Assembly (NCBI GenBank): GCA_964451305.1
Contig: CAYVHV010000013.1
Span: forward strand, 1 to 64,000
Reading direction: 5' to 3'
From: SHLQ01 sp964451305
Lineage (GTDB): Bacteria; Actinomycetota; Acidimicrobiia; Acidimicrobiales; SHLQ01
Length of the DNA: 64,000 nt
Below, one piece after another: positions 1-7,896 of the stretch. Both the position numbers and the translations under genes were made by a program. Within the stretch, counting starts at the first letter, position 1. Each line of letters begins with the position of its first letter. A model generated the notes under the pieces. That model did not search any database and was not told the DNA's origin. It saw only the letters and a program-made list of their open reading frames with translations.

Positions 1-6
1 TGACCC

Positions 7-23
7 TTGGGGTCAGACCCCAA
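7..23. repeat. Short perfect inverted repeat at window start
   Basis: Two 8-base arms (TTGGGGTC and GACCCCAA) flank a single A, just past the 3' end of the oxidoreductase gene. It could act as a stem-loop for that gene or belong to a GGGTC/GACCC family of extragenic palindromes, since a related core sits at 42604-42626. There is no T-tract on either side, so a classical terminator is not indicated. Confidence 0.5.
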
Positions 24-32
24 ATCGAAGGG

Positions 33-1004
33 TTAGGGGGTGAGGAGGAGCTTTCCGGTCGACTTGCGGGCTTCAAGGTGCTCGTGGGCTGCTCGGGCTT
101 GGTCGAGTGGGAAGGTCGTGTCGATGCGGATGTCGAGATCCCCGGATGCAATCAGATCGAAGACAGCGCTGGCACGAGCGTTCAGCTCTTCCGGCGTGCT
201 GATGTAGTTGAACAGCGTCGGGCGCGTCAGGAACAGTGAGCCGCCCCGCATGAGATCGAGCGGCGACACTGGTGGAACGGCGCCAGAAGCGTTTCCGAAC
301 GTCGCCATCAGACCGCGGACGCGAAGCAGATCCATGCTCTGTTCGAACACCGCTGCACCGACGCCGTCGTAGACGACGTCGAGTGGCTTGTCCTCTCCTG
401 AGATCGACCGGATCTCGACAGCGAAATCCTTCTCCGAATAATTGATGATGTGATCTGCTCCGGCAGACGCTGCGAGCTCTGCCTTTGCCGCAGAGCCGAC
501 CGTCGCAAAGACCTCGGCGCCGGCGGCCTTCGCCAACTGGACGAGCAACCGACCCGTACCACCAGCCGCTGCATGAATGAGGCAGCGGTCTCCGGGAGCG
601 AGGGGATAGGTGTCGACTGCGAGGTAGTGCGCGGTAAGCCCTTGGATCATGGCCGCAGCCGCGTGGTCGAATGAAACAGCGTCAGGGACGGCCACGACGC
701 GGTTCGCGTCGGCGGTTCGAAATTCTGCGTATGAGCCGCCACCTTCGCCGACCGCGACCCGGTCACCAACGGCGTGGTTGGCGACACCGGCGCCTACCTC
801 GACGACCGTGCCCGAGCATTCGAGGCCGAGAATCGCTGGCAGATCCAACGGGTACAACCCACCTCGTAGATAGGTATCGATGAAGTTCACGCCGGCCGCT
901 GCGACCTCGATCAGGACTTCACCTTCGCCAGCTGAGGGACGATCTACCTCGGAAACTCCGAGTACTTCTGGCCCACCGGTCTTAGCTAATTGGATTGCGC
1001 GCAT
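33..1004 (-). CDS. Zinc-independent NADPH:quinone oxidoreductase (MDR family)
   Basis: A 323-residue medium-chain dehydrogenase/reductase of the quinone-reductase branch, expected to reduce quinones or enones with NADPH in the cytoplasm. The N-terminal GroES-like fold (about residues 1-125) carries the signature NFIDTYLRGGLYP. The Rossmann half has the nucleotide-binding loop HAAAGGTGRLLVQLAK near residues 143-158. The structural-zinc cysteines of alcohol dehydrogenases are absent, as expected for this branch. Length matches the family. The ATG at 1004 gives the usual MRAIQL start. It diverges from pyruvate carboxylase, and the shared upstream region contains a tandem repeat. The exact substrate cannot be told. 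Confidence 0.9.
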   Translation of the reverse strand: MRAIQLAKTGGPEVLGVSEVDRPSAGEGEVLIEVAAAGVNFIDTYLRGGLYPLDLPAILGLECSGTVVEVGAGVANHAVGDRVAVGEGGGSYAEFRTADANRVVAVPDAVSFDHAAAAMIQGLTAHYLAVDTYPLAPGDRCLIHAAAGGTGRLLVQLAKAAGAEVFATVGSAAKAELAASAGADHIINYSEKDFAVEIRSISGEDKPLDVVYDGVGAAVFEQSMDLLRVRGLMATFGNASGAVPPVSPLDLMRGGSLFLTRPTLFNYISTPEELNARASAVFDLIASGDLDIRIDTTFPLDQARAAHEHLEARKSTGKLLLTP

Positions 1005-1023
1005 AGCCCATCTTGTCGGTTCA

Positions 1024-1057
1024 CGGTCGGCTCAACAATTCGGTCGACTCAACAATT
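1024..1057. repeat. Two tandem 17-bp repeats in divergent promoter region
   Basis: The 17-mer CGGTCGRCTCAACAATT occurs twice head to tail (1024-1040 and 1041-1057) with one G/A difference, and is followed by CG as if a third copy were starting. It lies between the quinone oxidoreductase start (1004, minus) and the pyruvate carboxylase start (1116, plus). This suits a direct-repeat operator, or duplicated -35-like TTGTTG elements on the minus strand. Function is inferred from position only. Confidence 0.5.
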
Positions 1058-1115
1058 CGATTCCGGCACCTCAGCGCGCGGGGAGTACGGTAGGAAGCAA
1101 CAAACGGGGGATGTC

Positions 1116-4100
1116 GTGATTGAGAAGGTACTAGTAGCCAATAGGGGCGAAATTGCTATCAGGGCGTTCCGCGCTGCGACACAGCTCGGGATCAAGACCG
1201 TCGCGATCCACCCGTGGGAAGACCGCAAAGCACTGCATCGGATCAAGGCTGACGAAGCCTATGAGATCGGCGAACGGGGCCATCCCGTCCGTGCCTACCT
1301 CGATCATGACCTGATCGTTCAGACGGCGATCAACGCTGGTGCCGATGCCATCTATCCTGGCTACGGATTCCTGTCGGAAAGCCCTGACCTCGCCGAAGCA
1401 TGCGAGGCGGCAGGCATCACCTTTGTCGGGCCGGGTTCGGACATTCTCGAACTGACCGGGAACAAGATGCGAGCTCGCGAAGCAGCCGAGCGCGCCAACC
1501 TGCCGGTGCTCATGCAATCTCCACCGATCGAGGATCCGAGCGTCGCGCTCGATTTCGCATCGGATATCGGATTTCCAATCTTCGTGAAGGCAGCTGCCGG
1601 TGGTGGCGGACGAGGCCTGCGCCGCATCGAGGATCCAGAAGACCTCACCGCTGCCGTCGATGCTGCGCGTCGTGAGGCCGAGAGCGCCTTTGGCGACTCG
1701 ACGGTCTTCCTCGAGGAAGCAATGACCGACGTGCGCCACATCGAAGCGCAGATCCTGGCCGATGGGCGGGGTGGTGTTGTTCACCTGTACGAACGTGATT
1801 GTTCGGTCCAGCGCAGGTTCCAGAAGGTCGTCGAACTCGCGCCCGCACCGAACTTCGATCCCGATGTCCGAGCACAACTGCTCGATGATGCAGTCCGTTT
1901 CGCCCAGTCGATCGACTACAAGAACGCAGGCACGGTCGAGTTCTTGGTGGACTCGACCGATCGCCATGTGTTCATCGAGATGAACCCTCGAATCCAGGTG
2001 GAGCACACGGTGACCGAAGAGATCACCGATGTCGATCTGGTCGAGAGTCAATTGCGTGTCGCCTCCGGTGAATCCCTGGACGATCTTGGTCTGAGCCAGG
2101 AAGTGATTCAGGTCCGCGGTTATGCAATGCAATGTCGAGTAACCGCCGAAGATCCCGCGAACGATTTCCGGCCCGACACGGGACGGATTCTCGCCTACCG
2201 CCCGGCGACCGGTCCCGGTGTTCGCCTCGATGGATGCGTCTACCAAGGTGTCGAGATCACGCCGTTCTTCGACTCGATGATCGAGAAGATCACCTGCCGC
2301 GGCCGAGACTTTGAGACCGTTGTGCGAAGGCTCCAACGAACGCTCGCCGAGTATCGAGTCCGCGGCGTGGCGACCAACCAGCCGTTCCTCCGTGCGATCC
2401 TCGCCGATGAGCAGTTCACGTCCGGAGCGGTGACGACGGCGTTTATCGATCAACGGCCCGAACTTACCGCTGCGTCGGTGGGCGCTAACCGTGCGACCCG
2501 TTTGCTGCGCTACTTGGCTGATGTCACCGTCAACCAACCGCATGGTCCCGCGCCGACACGCATCAACCCGGCTACCAAGCTTGCCGAACGCCCGTCGACC
2601 GAACCTCAACCCGGCAGCCGGCAACGGCTGCTCGAGCTCGGTCCGGCCGGATTCGCCGCCGACCTTCGAGCCCAACAAGCGATCGCCATCACCGATACGA
2701 CCTTGCGGGACGCGCACCAGTCGATCCTCGCGACCCGTCTACGGTCCATCGACCTCGTCGCTGGTGCTCGCCAAATATCGCACACGATGCCGGGCTTGTT
2801 CAGCCTTGAGTGTTGGGGCGGCGCAACCTTCGACGTGGCGCTTCGCTTTCTCCACGAAGACCCGTGGGAACGACTCGAACGGCTGCGAGAAGCTTCACCC
2901 AACATCTGTACTCAGATGCTCCTGCGCGGTCGGAACACCGTTGGCTACTCGCCCTACCCCGACACCGTCGCTGAGAGTTTCGTCGCCGAAGCCAAAGAGT
3001 CGGGCATGGACATCTTCCGTGTATTCGACGCCTTCAACGACATCGAACAGATGCGTCCTGCGATCAACGCCGTCATCGACGTCGGTGGTGTTGCCGAGGG
3101 AACTATCTGCTACTCGGGCAACCTTACGAGCCCCGATGAAGATCTCTACACGATCGATTACTACCTCGGGGTCGCCGAGTCATTGGTCAAGGCTGGCGTT
3201 CACATTCTGTGTATCAAGGACATGGCTGGTCTTCTCCGTGCCGATGCTGCTCGCAAGCTCGTCACGAGTCTGCGAAACCGTTTCGATCAGCCCGTCCATC
3301 TCCACACCCATGACACGAGCGGTGGTCAGGTCGCAACGTACCTCGCTGCGATCGAGGCCGGCGTCGATGCAGTAGATGCAGCCGCGCCACCGCTGTCTGG
3401 GATGAGCTCGCAACCGTCGATGGCTGCGGTCGTCGCAATGGCCGAAGACACCGACCGTGAAGCCGACGTTTCACTCGATGCGATCGGCGACCTCGAACCA
3501 TATTGGGAAGCCGTCCGTCAGGTCTATGCACCGTTCGAAGCCGGACTCGATTCTCCGACCGGCACGGTCTATCGCCATGAGATCCCCGGTGGTCAGCTTT
3601 CAAACTTGCGTTCCCAAGCCCGAGCGCTCGGCCTCGGTCATCGTTTTGAAGAGGTCGAGAACCTGTACGCGGCCTGCAACCAGTTGCTCGGTCGTCCAAT
3701 CAAGGTGACGCCGTCATCGAAGGTGGTCGGCGATCTTGCCTTGCACCTCGTGGCGTCGGGAGTTACCCCCGCGCAGCTCTTCGAGTCGCCTGAATCGGTC
3801 GACCTTCCAGACTCGGTCGTCGGGTTCTTACATGGCGAGCTCGGCACCCCTCCCGGTGGATTCCCTGAGCCTTTCCGAACCAATGCCATCGAAGGACGGA
3901 GCTGGGAGCCGCATCACGAAGACCTCTCTGAAGCCGATGCCGAGGGGTTGAGCGGGCCAAATCGTCGAGCAACCCTCAACCAATTGCTCTTTCCCGGGCC
4001 ATCGGCGGCCCAAGCAGAAAAGCGTGAACGATACGGCAACCTCGCCGTGCTCCCATCGCCGCTGTTCTGGTACGGACTCGATACCCATGACGATGAAGCA

Positions 4101-4532
4101 TCCGTTGGTTTGGGTCGGGGCGTTCGTCTCCTGCTCGGATTGAAGTCCATCGGCGAAGCCAACGAAGAGGGGATTCGCCGAGTCAGTTTCCTCGTCAACG
4201 GGCAGACCCGAGACATCGACACTCGAGATCGCTCGGTCGCCACCGACCGTCAGGAGGCTGAGCGCGCCGATCCAGCTCGGCCAGGCCATGTCGGTGCGCC
4301 ATTCCGCGGCGTGATCAACGTGTCCGCCGCCGTTGGAGATGTGGTCGAAGCTGGCGATACGGTCGCGCTGATCGAGGCGATGAAGATGGAGTCGAGTATC
4401 TCGACGCCGGTCGGAGGCACGATCGAACGTATTGCCGTCATCGACGGCGCATCGCTCGAAGGCGGTGACCTGATCCTCGTCGTCCGTCCCGCTGGTCTTG
4501 CCCCGAACCCCGAGGATCAACTTGAGAGTTAG
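1116..4532 (+). CDS. pyc: Pyruvate carboxylase
   Basis: An 1138-residue single-chain biotin enzyme that carboxylates pyruvate to oxaloacetate to refill the TCA cycle. Domain order is complete: biotin carboxylase/ATP-grasp (about 1-450, with glycine-rich AAAGGGGRG and the EMNPRIQVEHTVTE motif), carboxyltransferase (from about residue 525, ITDTTLRDAHQS), and a C-terminal biotinyl domain with the EAMKMES motif, whose Lys is near residue 1090. GTG at 1116 is preferred over the upstream in-frame ATG at 990. It is preceded by a GGGGG stretch at 1106-1110 and gives the canonical VIEKVLVANRGEIA N-terminus, while the extra 42 codons upstream look non-coding and would overlap the divergent gene. Confidence 0.96.
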   Translation: MIEKVLVANRGEIAIRAFRAATQLGIKTVAIHPWEDRKALHRIKADEAYEIGERGHPVRAYLDHDLIVQTAINAGADAIYPGYGFLSESPDLAEACEAAGITFVGPGSDILELTGNKMRAREAAERANLPVLMQSPPIEDPSVALDFASDIGFPIFVKAAAGGGGRGLRRIEDPEDLTAAVDAARREAESAFGDSTVFLEEAMTDVRHIEAQILADGRGGVVHLYERDCSVQRRFQKVVELAPAPNFDPDVRAQLLDDAVRFAQSIDYKNAGTVEFLVDSTDRHVFIEMNPRIQVEHTVTEEITDVDLVESQLRVASGESLDDLGLSQEVIQVRGYAMQCRVTAEDPANDFRPDTGRILAYRPATGPGVRLDGCVYQGVEITPFFDSMIEKITCRGRDFETVVRRLQRTLAEYRVRGVATNQPFLRAILADEQFTSGAVTTAFIDQRPELTAASVGANRATRLLRYLADVTVNQPHGPAPTRINPATKLAERPSTEPQPGSRQRLLELGPAGFAADLRAQQAIAITDTTLRDAHQSILATRLRSIDLVAGARQISHTMPGLFSLECWGGATFDVALRFLHEDPWERLERLREASPNICTQMLLRGRNTVGYSPYPDTVAESFVAEAKESGMDIFRVFDAFNDIEQMRPAINAVIDVGGVAEGTICYSGNLTSPDEDLYTIDYYLGVAESLVKAGVHILCIKDMAGLLRADAARKLVTSLRNRFDQPVHLHTHDTSGGQVATYLAAIEAGVDAVDAAAPPLSGMSSQPSMAAVVAMAEDTDREADVSLDAIGDLEPYWEAVRQVYAPFEAGLDSPTGTVYRHEIPGGQLSNLRSQARALGLGHRFEEVENLYAACNQLLGRPIKVTPSSKVVGDLALHLVASGVTPAQLFESPESVDLPDSVVGFLHGELGTPPGGFPEPFRTNAIEGRSWEPHHEDLSEADAEGLSGPNRRATLNQLLFPGPSAAQAEKRERYGNLAVLPSPLFWYGLDTHDDEASVGLGRGVRLLLGLKSIGEANEEGIRRVSFLVNGQTRDIDTRDRSVATDRQEAERADPARPGHVGAPFRGVINVSAAVGDVVEAGDTVALIEAMKMESSISTPVGGTIERIAVIDGASLEGGDLILVVRPAGLAPNPEDQLES

Positions 4533-4553
4533 AACGCGAGAGAGCAGTACGTC

Positions 4554-5132
4554 ATGACCCGATTGATGAAGGACTACGTCGATACGCGCCGGGAAACAAC
4601 AGGGTTGGATATTCGTCTCGACATTCCCGTGCTTCTGCCCGGCTACTCGGCGATCGGCAAGTTCAATGCCGACCCAACCCAGACCATCTCCGGTCTCGTC
4701 GCCACCGCCTACAGCATCCCGAGTCAGATCTATCGGGTGACAATGCGGACGTTCCGTAAGCTCACAAGTCCAAATCGATCGGTATACGAACAGGCGTCGC
4801 TACGGAACTTTGAGATAGCGATGACCGACTCGGAGATTCTCTACTGTCCGACGAGTCCCCTGATGCTGAAGGCATACCCGGCGGTGTTCACCGAGCCAAT
4901 CTCGGGAACGTCGATCAACTTTGAGACCGTGGACGATCAGATGTCGAAACTGACGATCGGTGACGATCTTTGGCATGTTCATCCGGCATATGCGGGTGAC
5001 GCTCGATGGGCGTTGCGTCGCATTGCTGACGAGAACCCGGAATTCGACATTTCGTTCGGAGGGAGTGAACTCCTCGAACGGAGCGCCGATGAAGAGCTCG
5101 GTAGCAACGACGGCGAAAACGAAGAAGAGTGA
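4554..5132 (+). CDS. Conserved-looking protein of unknown function
   Basis: A 192-residue soluble protein that I do not recognise. It starts 21 bases after the pyruvate carboxylase stop and is probably co-transcribed with it. It has no signal peptide, membrane segment or obvious catalytic motif. The body is of mixed composition and ends in a very acidic tail (residues about 175-192, rich in E, D and N). Coding is supported by third-position G/C bias and by the tight spacing to its neighbour. A stem-loop at its stop codon would end the transcript. A role linked to biotin or pyruvate metabolism is only suggested by position. Confidence 0.75.
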   Translation: MTRLMKDYVDTRRETTGLDIRLDIPVLLPGYSAIGKFNADPTQTISGLVATAYSIPSQIYRVTMRTFRKLTSPNRSVYEQASLRNFEIAMTDSEILYCPTSPLMLKAYPAVFTEPISGTSINFETVDDQMSKLTIGDDLWHVHPAYAGDARWALRRIADENPEFDISFGGSELLERSADEELGSNDGENEEE

Positions 5133-5148
5133 GCTCGAAAGCTCACTC
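5127..5148 (+). terminator. Hairpin at end of pyc operon
   Basis: A 9-bp stem (GAGTGAGCT with AGCTCACTC) and a CGAA tetraloop overlap the stop codon of the unknown gene. The downstream sequence is only moderately T-rich. A second, shorter hairpin (GAGTG/CACTC, 5173-5187) follows and would serve the converging BI-1 gene on the other strand. Confidence 0.55.
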
Positions 5149-5199
5149 GACTTCGTTGGTTCTGTTACCGCTGAGTGTTTCGCACTCGCAGGGTGGGCC

Positions 5200-5910
5200 T
5201 TAGCGGCGTGACATGAACAGTCGCAGAATGTACCAGAACATGGTCATCAGCGAGCTGAAGATTCCAACGGCTGCGGCGACGTGTGAACCTAGCGGGTAGG
5301 TGCGAACAACCGCCTGGGTGCGGTAGAGGATCGATGCTCCCGACACGCCGATCATGGCGAGGGAGAACCAGACGCCGAGCTGGAATCCGAAGATCACCGA
5401 GCCAATGATGGCGACAAGTGCGAGTCCGAATCCCCACATGACGAGCGGGCGAAGGAACGAGAGATCCTTGCGGGTGAAGAGCCCGATTGCGGTGAGCATG
5501 GCGAACGAAATTGCGGTGACCACGCCGGCTTGGGCAACCACGCCTGTGCCGCCGTCTTCTTGGAAGACGAAGGAGAGGAACGGAGCAAAGATGAGTGCTT
5601 GGCCGAATGCGCTTCCGAACAGGCCCATGTACTGGGCGCCTGGATCGGTGAGGTTTGCAGCGGCTTTGCTCGCGAAGGTCTGGATGATCGAAACGCCGCC
5701 GAGGAGGAGCAGCCAAGAGAAGCCACCCGTTCCGAGGAAGAAGTCGCGCATGGCTGCGGCGATTCCAGTGATGAACAACACGGCTTCGAATACGACGAAG
5801 GCGGCGAGGGCCATCGCAACGTGCTGGTAGACCTTGGCGACGAAGCTGGCGCGGTCTGCTTCAGGAGCGTTGATTACTGGTGTTGGCTGATAGGTCTCGT
5901 ACGAACTCAC
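5200..5910 (-). CDS. Bax inhibitor-1 (BI-1/YccA/TMBIM) family membrane protein
   Basis: A 236-residue integral membrane protein with seven hydrophobic segments after a short polar N-terminus of about 25 residues. The pattern of segments, ending in a basic MSRR tail, fits the BI-1/YetJ fold, whose bacterial members behave as pH-sensitive calcium leak channels. The ATG at 5910 is preceded by an AAGGAT ribosome-binding site on the minus strand. It is transcribed divergently from the asparaginase gene across about 100 bases that contain a dyad at 5937-5963. Family assignment rests on overall pattern, and physiological role is unknown. Confidence 0.85.
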   Translation of the reverse strand: MSSYETYQPTPVINAPEADRASFVAKVYQHVAMALAAFVVFEAVLFITGIAAAMRDFFLGTGGFSWLLLLGGVSIIQTFASKAAANLTDPGAQYMGLFGSAFGQALIFAPFLSFVFQEDGGTGVVAQAGVVTAISFAMLTAIGLFTRKDLSFLRPLVMWGFGLALVAIIGSVIFGFQLGVWFSLAMIGVSGASILYRTQAVVRTYPLGSHVAAAVGIFSSLMTMFWYILRLFMSRR

Positions 5911-5936
5911 GGGTAGATCCTTTCGAGGTCTCCACT

Positions 5937-5963
5937 CAGCATATTCGGTCGAACCGAGTGCTG
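5937..5963. promoter_or_regulatory. Nested dyad in BI-1/asparaginase divergent promoter
   Basis: Outer arms CAGCA (5937-5941) and TGCTG (5959-5963) enclose inner arms TCGGT and ACCGA around a CGA centre. The placement between two divergent starts suggests an operator or an mRNA-leader hairpin for the BI-1 gene. No regulator can be named. Confidence 0.4.
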
Positions 5964-6013
5964 ATTAGTCGTTACAACAATGATTTCGGCATTTTTCATC
6001 CAGACTTGTAGCT

Positions 6014-7003
6014 ATGACGCAACATTTCTCGCCCATTCGCATCGTGCAAACGCGATCCGTGGCCGAGAGCGAACATCTTGTAGACGCCGCTGTTGTGGGC
6101 GTTCACGAGGTCGAAAAGGCCTTTGGTGACGTTGACCGGTCGGTCATTGCGCGCTCGGCGCTGAAACCAATTCAGGTCATGCCACTCGTTACCAGCGGTG
6201 CCGCTGACGCCTTCTCGTTCTCCGATGAGGACATTGCGCTCGGGGCGGCGAGTCACAGTGCTGAGATTATGCACCTCGATCGAACAGCAGCGATTCTGGA
6301 GCGCATTGGCCTCGGCGAGTCGTCCCTCGAATGCGGTGCGGCCCGGCCGCTGTCGCCCGAGCAAGCAGACCGCGTTGTTGCTTCAGGTGAACCGTTCCGA
6401 CGTATCCACAACTGTTGCTCGGGCAAGCACGCCGGGTTCTTGGCCATTGCCCAGCATCTCGGAATCGATCCGGCTGGCTACATCGAACCCGACCACGAGG
6501 TCCAGCGATTGGTGACGGGTGCGATCGCAGCGTTCACCGGTGTTGACGTGTCCTCCCAAGAGAGCGGCATCGACGGCTGCGGGATTCCCACCCATTCCGT
6601 GCCGCTCCGACTGCTCGCTCGTTCGATGGCTCGACTGGTGAGAGCCAATGAGGTTGACGAATTGGACGAGACGGCTACACGTGCTGCCGATCGTGTGGTC
6701 GCCGCGCTATCTGCGAATCCGCGGTGGATGTCGGGCGAGGGTCGCGCAGAGGTGCAATTCGCCGAACGCTCGACCGAACCGTTGCTCTGCAAGATTGGCG
6801 CTGAAGGGGTCTTCACCGCGGCGCTTCCTGAACGCGGTCTGGGGATTGCGGTGAAGGCCCGCGATGGGGCTCGACGGGCTGGCGACGTCGCGATGGAAAC
6901 CATCCTTACCAATCTTGGCGTTCTAGCTGAACGGGAGGCTGTCCACACTGTGGTGAACGCGGAAGGTACGGTCGTGGGCACGATGTACGCGAGTTGGTCA
7001 TGA
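6014..7003 (+). CDS. L-asparaginase, Rhizobium etli (ReAV, class 3) type
   Basis: A 329-residue enzyme of the asparaginase II family typified by Rhizobium etli ReAV, which hydrolyses L-asparagine to aspartate and ammonia in the cytoplasm. The key positions are almost collinear with ReAV. Ser48-x-x-Lys51 lies in ARSALKPIQ and Ser80 in GAASHSAE. The metal-site trio is Cys135, Lys138 (NCCSGKH) and Cys189 (GIDGCGIP). Lys260 is the likely equivalent of ReAV Lys263. Its stop codon overlaps the ABC permease start in an ATGA, so the asparaginase and glycan-exporter genes are translationally coupled, an unexpected partnership. Confidence 0.92.
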   Translation: MTQHFSPIRIVQTRSVAESEHLVDAAVVGVHEVEKAFGDVDRSVIARSALKPIQVMPLVTSGAADAFSFSDEDIALGAASHSAEIMHLDRTAAILERIGLGESSLECGAARPLSPEQADRVVASGEPFRRIHNCCSGKHAGFLAIAQHLGIDPAGYIEPDHEVQRLVTGAIAAFTGVDVSSQESGIDGCGIPTHSVPLRLLARSMARLVRANEVDELDETATRAADRVVAALSANPRWMSGEGRAEVQFAERSTEPLLCKIGAEGVFTAALPERGLGIAVKARDGARRAGDVAMETILTNLGVLAEREAVHTVVNAEGTVVGTMYASWS

Positions 7004-7896
7004 CCACATACGACGAAACAACCGGTTCGCCGGACAACGACGTCACCGTTTTCTCATCCGATACGGCAAGCACGACGGTTGTCTCCTCGGCGCGCGAGGC
7101 ATGGAGATATCGCGACTTCATTTCGTACATGACCAAACGCGACCTGCGCACGACCTACACGCGCAGCTATCTCGGCTGGGTGTGGTCTCTGCTCAACCCG
7201 ATAGCCGAAGTTGCGATCTACAGCATTGTCTTCGGCGTGCTCCTCGATATTTCTCGGGCCGTGCCCGATGCGCCCGGGGGCTTCAGCTCGTTCCCGCACT
7301 TTCTTCTTTCGGGAATCGCGGTCTGGGGCTTCTTTCGCACGATCTCGACGAAGATCCTGAACAACTTCATGGGTACGGTGCGCCTTCGGCGCAAGCTTTA
7401 CTTCCCGCCGGTGGCTGCAGCATTATCGACAGCCCTGAGCACCATGGTGGAAGCATCCATCCTGATCGGCGTCGTCATCGCGTTCTTTGCGTTGTGGGGC
7501 CATATCTCGATCCACGCTGTCGTGATCATCCCCGCAGCGATGTTCGCTGCGGTATCGGGATTGGGCTTTGGGTTGGCGCTCTCGGTGCTCAACAGCAAGT
7601 ACCGCGACGTTGGCTACTTGTACTCGATCGCACTTCGCCTCGGGTTTTATCTCTTGCCGCTGATCTGGCCGATCGAGTCTGCGGCCGGTCGCTTTGGCAA
7701 TTTTCCGTGGCTTGAGCCTGTCATTACGTCGAATCCCTTCGCGAAGATGATCGGCTTTGGCCGAGATGGCATCTTGTTCATGCGTTGGCCGCCGCTCACC
7801 GATTGGATCTACCTGAGCGTGTTCTCCGTGGTGGTGCTCTGGGGTGGCTGGGCCATCTTTGCACGGTCATCGGCCGATGTTGCCGAGGGGCTCTAA
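7000..7896 (+). CDS. ABC-2 type permease of a polysaccharide exporter (Wzm/TagG-like)
   Basis: A 298-residue permease with six hydrophobic segments after a polar N-terminus of about 40 residues. The stretch TKRDLRTTYTRSYLGWVWSL is the typical cytoplasmic motif of O-antigen and teichoic-acid exporters. It should form the membrane half of a transporter moving a lipid-linked glycan outward, with the next gene as ATPase. ATG at 7000 (ATGA overlap with the asparaginase stop) is preferred over the TTG two codons upstream. The stop shares one base with the ATPase start (TAATG). No glycosyltransferases lie nearby, so the exported glycan is unknown. Confidence 0.9.
   Translation: MTTYDETTGSPDNDVTVFSSDTASTTVVSSAREAWRYRDFISYMTKRDLRTTYTRSYLGWVWSLLNPIAEVAIYSIVFGVLLDISRAVPDAPGGFSSFPHFLLSGIAVWGFFRTISTKILNNFMGTVRLRRKLYFPPVAAALSTALSTMVEASILIGVVIAFFALWGHISIHAVVIIPAAMFAAVSGLGFGLALSVLNSKYRDVGYLYSIALRLGFYLLPLIWPIESAAGRFGNFPWLEPVITSNPFAKMIGFGRDGILFMRWPPLTDWIYLSVFSVVVLWGGWAIFARSSADVAEGL

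Noticed and set aside
1131..2717. Long open frame antisense to pyruvate carboxylase
   Set aside because: It mirrors the codon bias of the sense gene, has no recognisable motif and lacks a start context; it is a shadow of a strongly supported gene.
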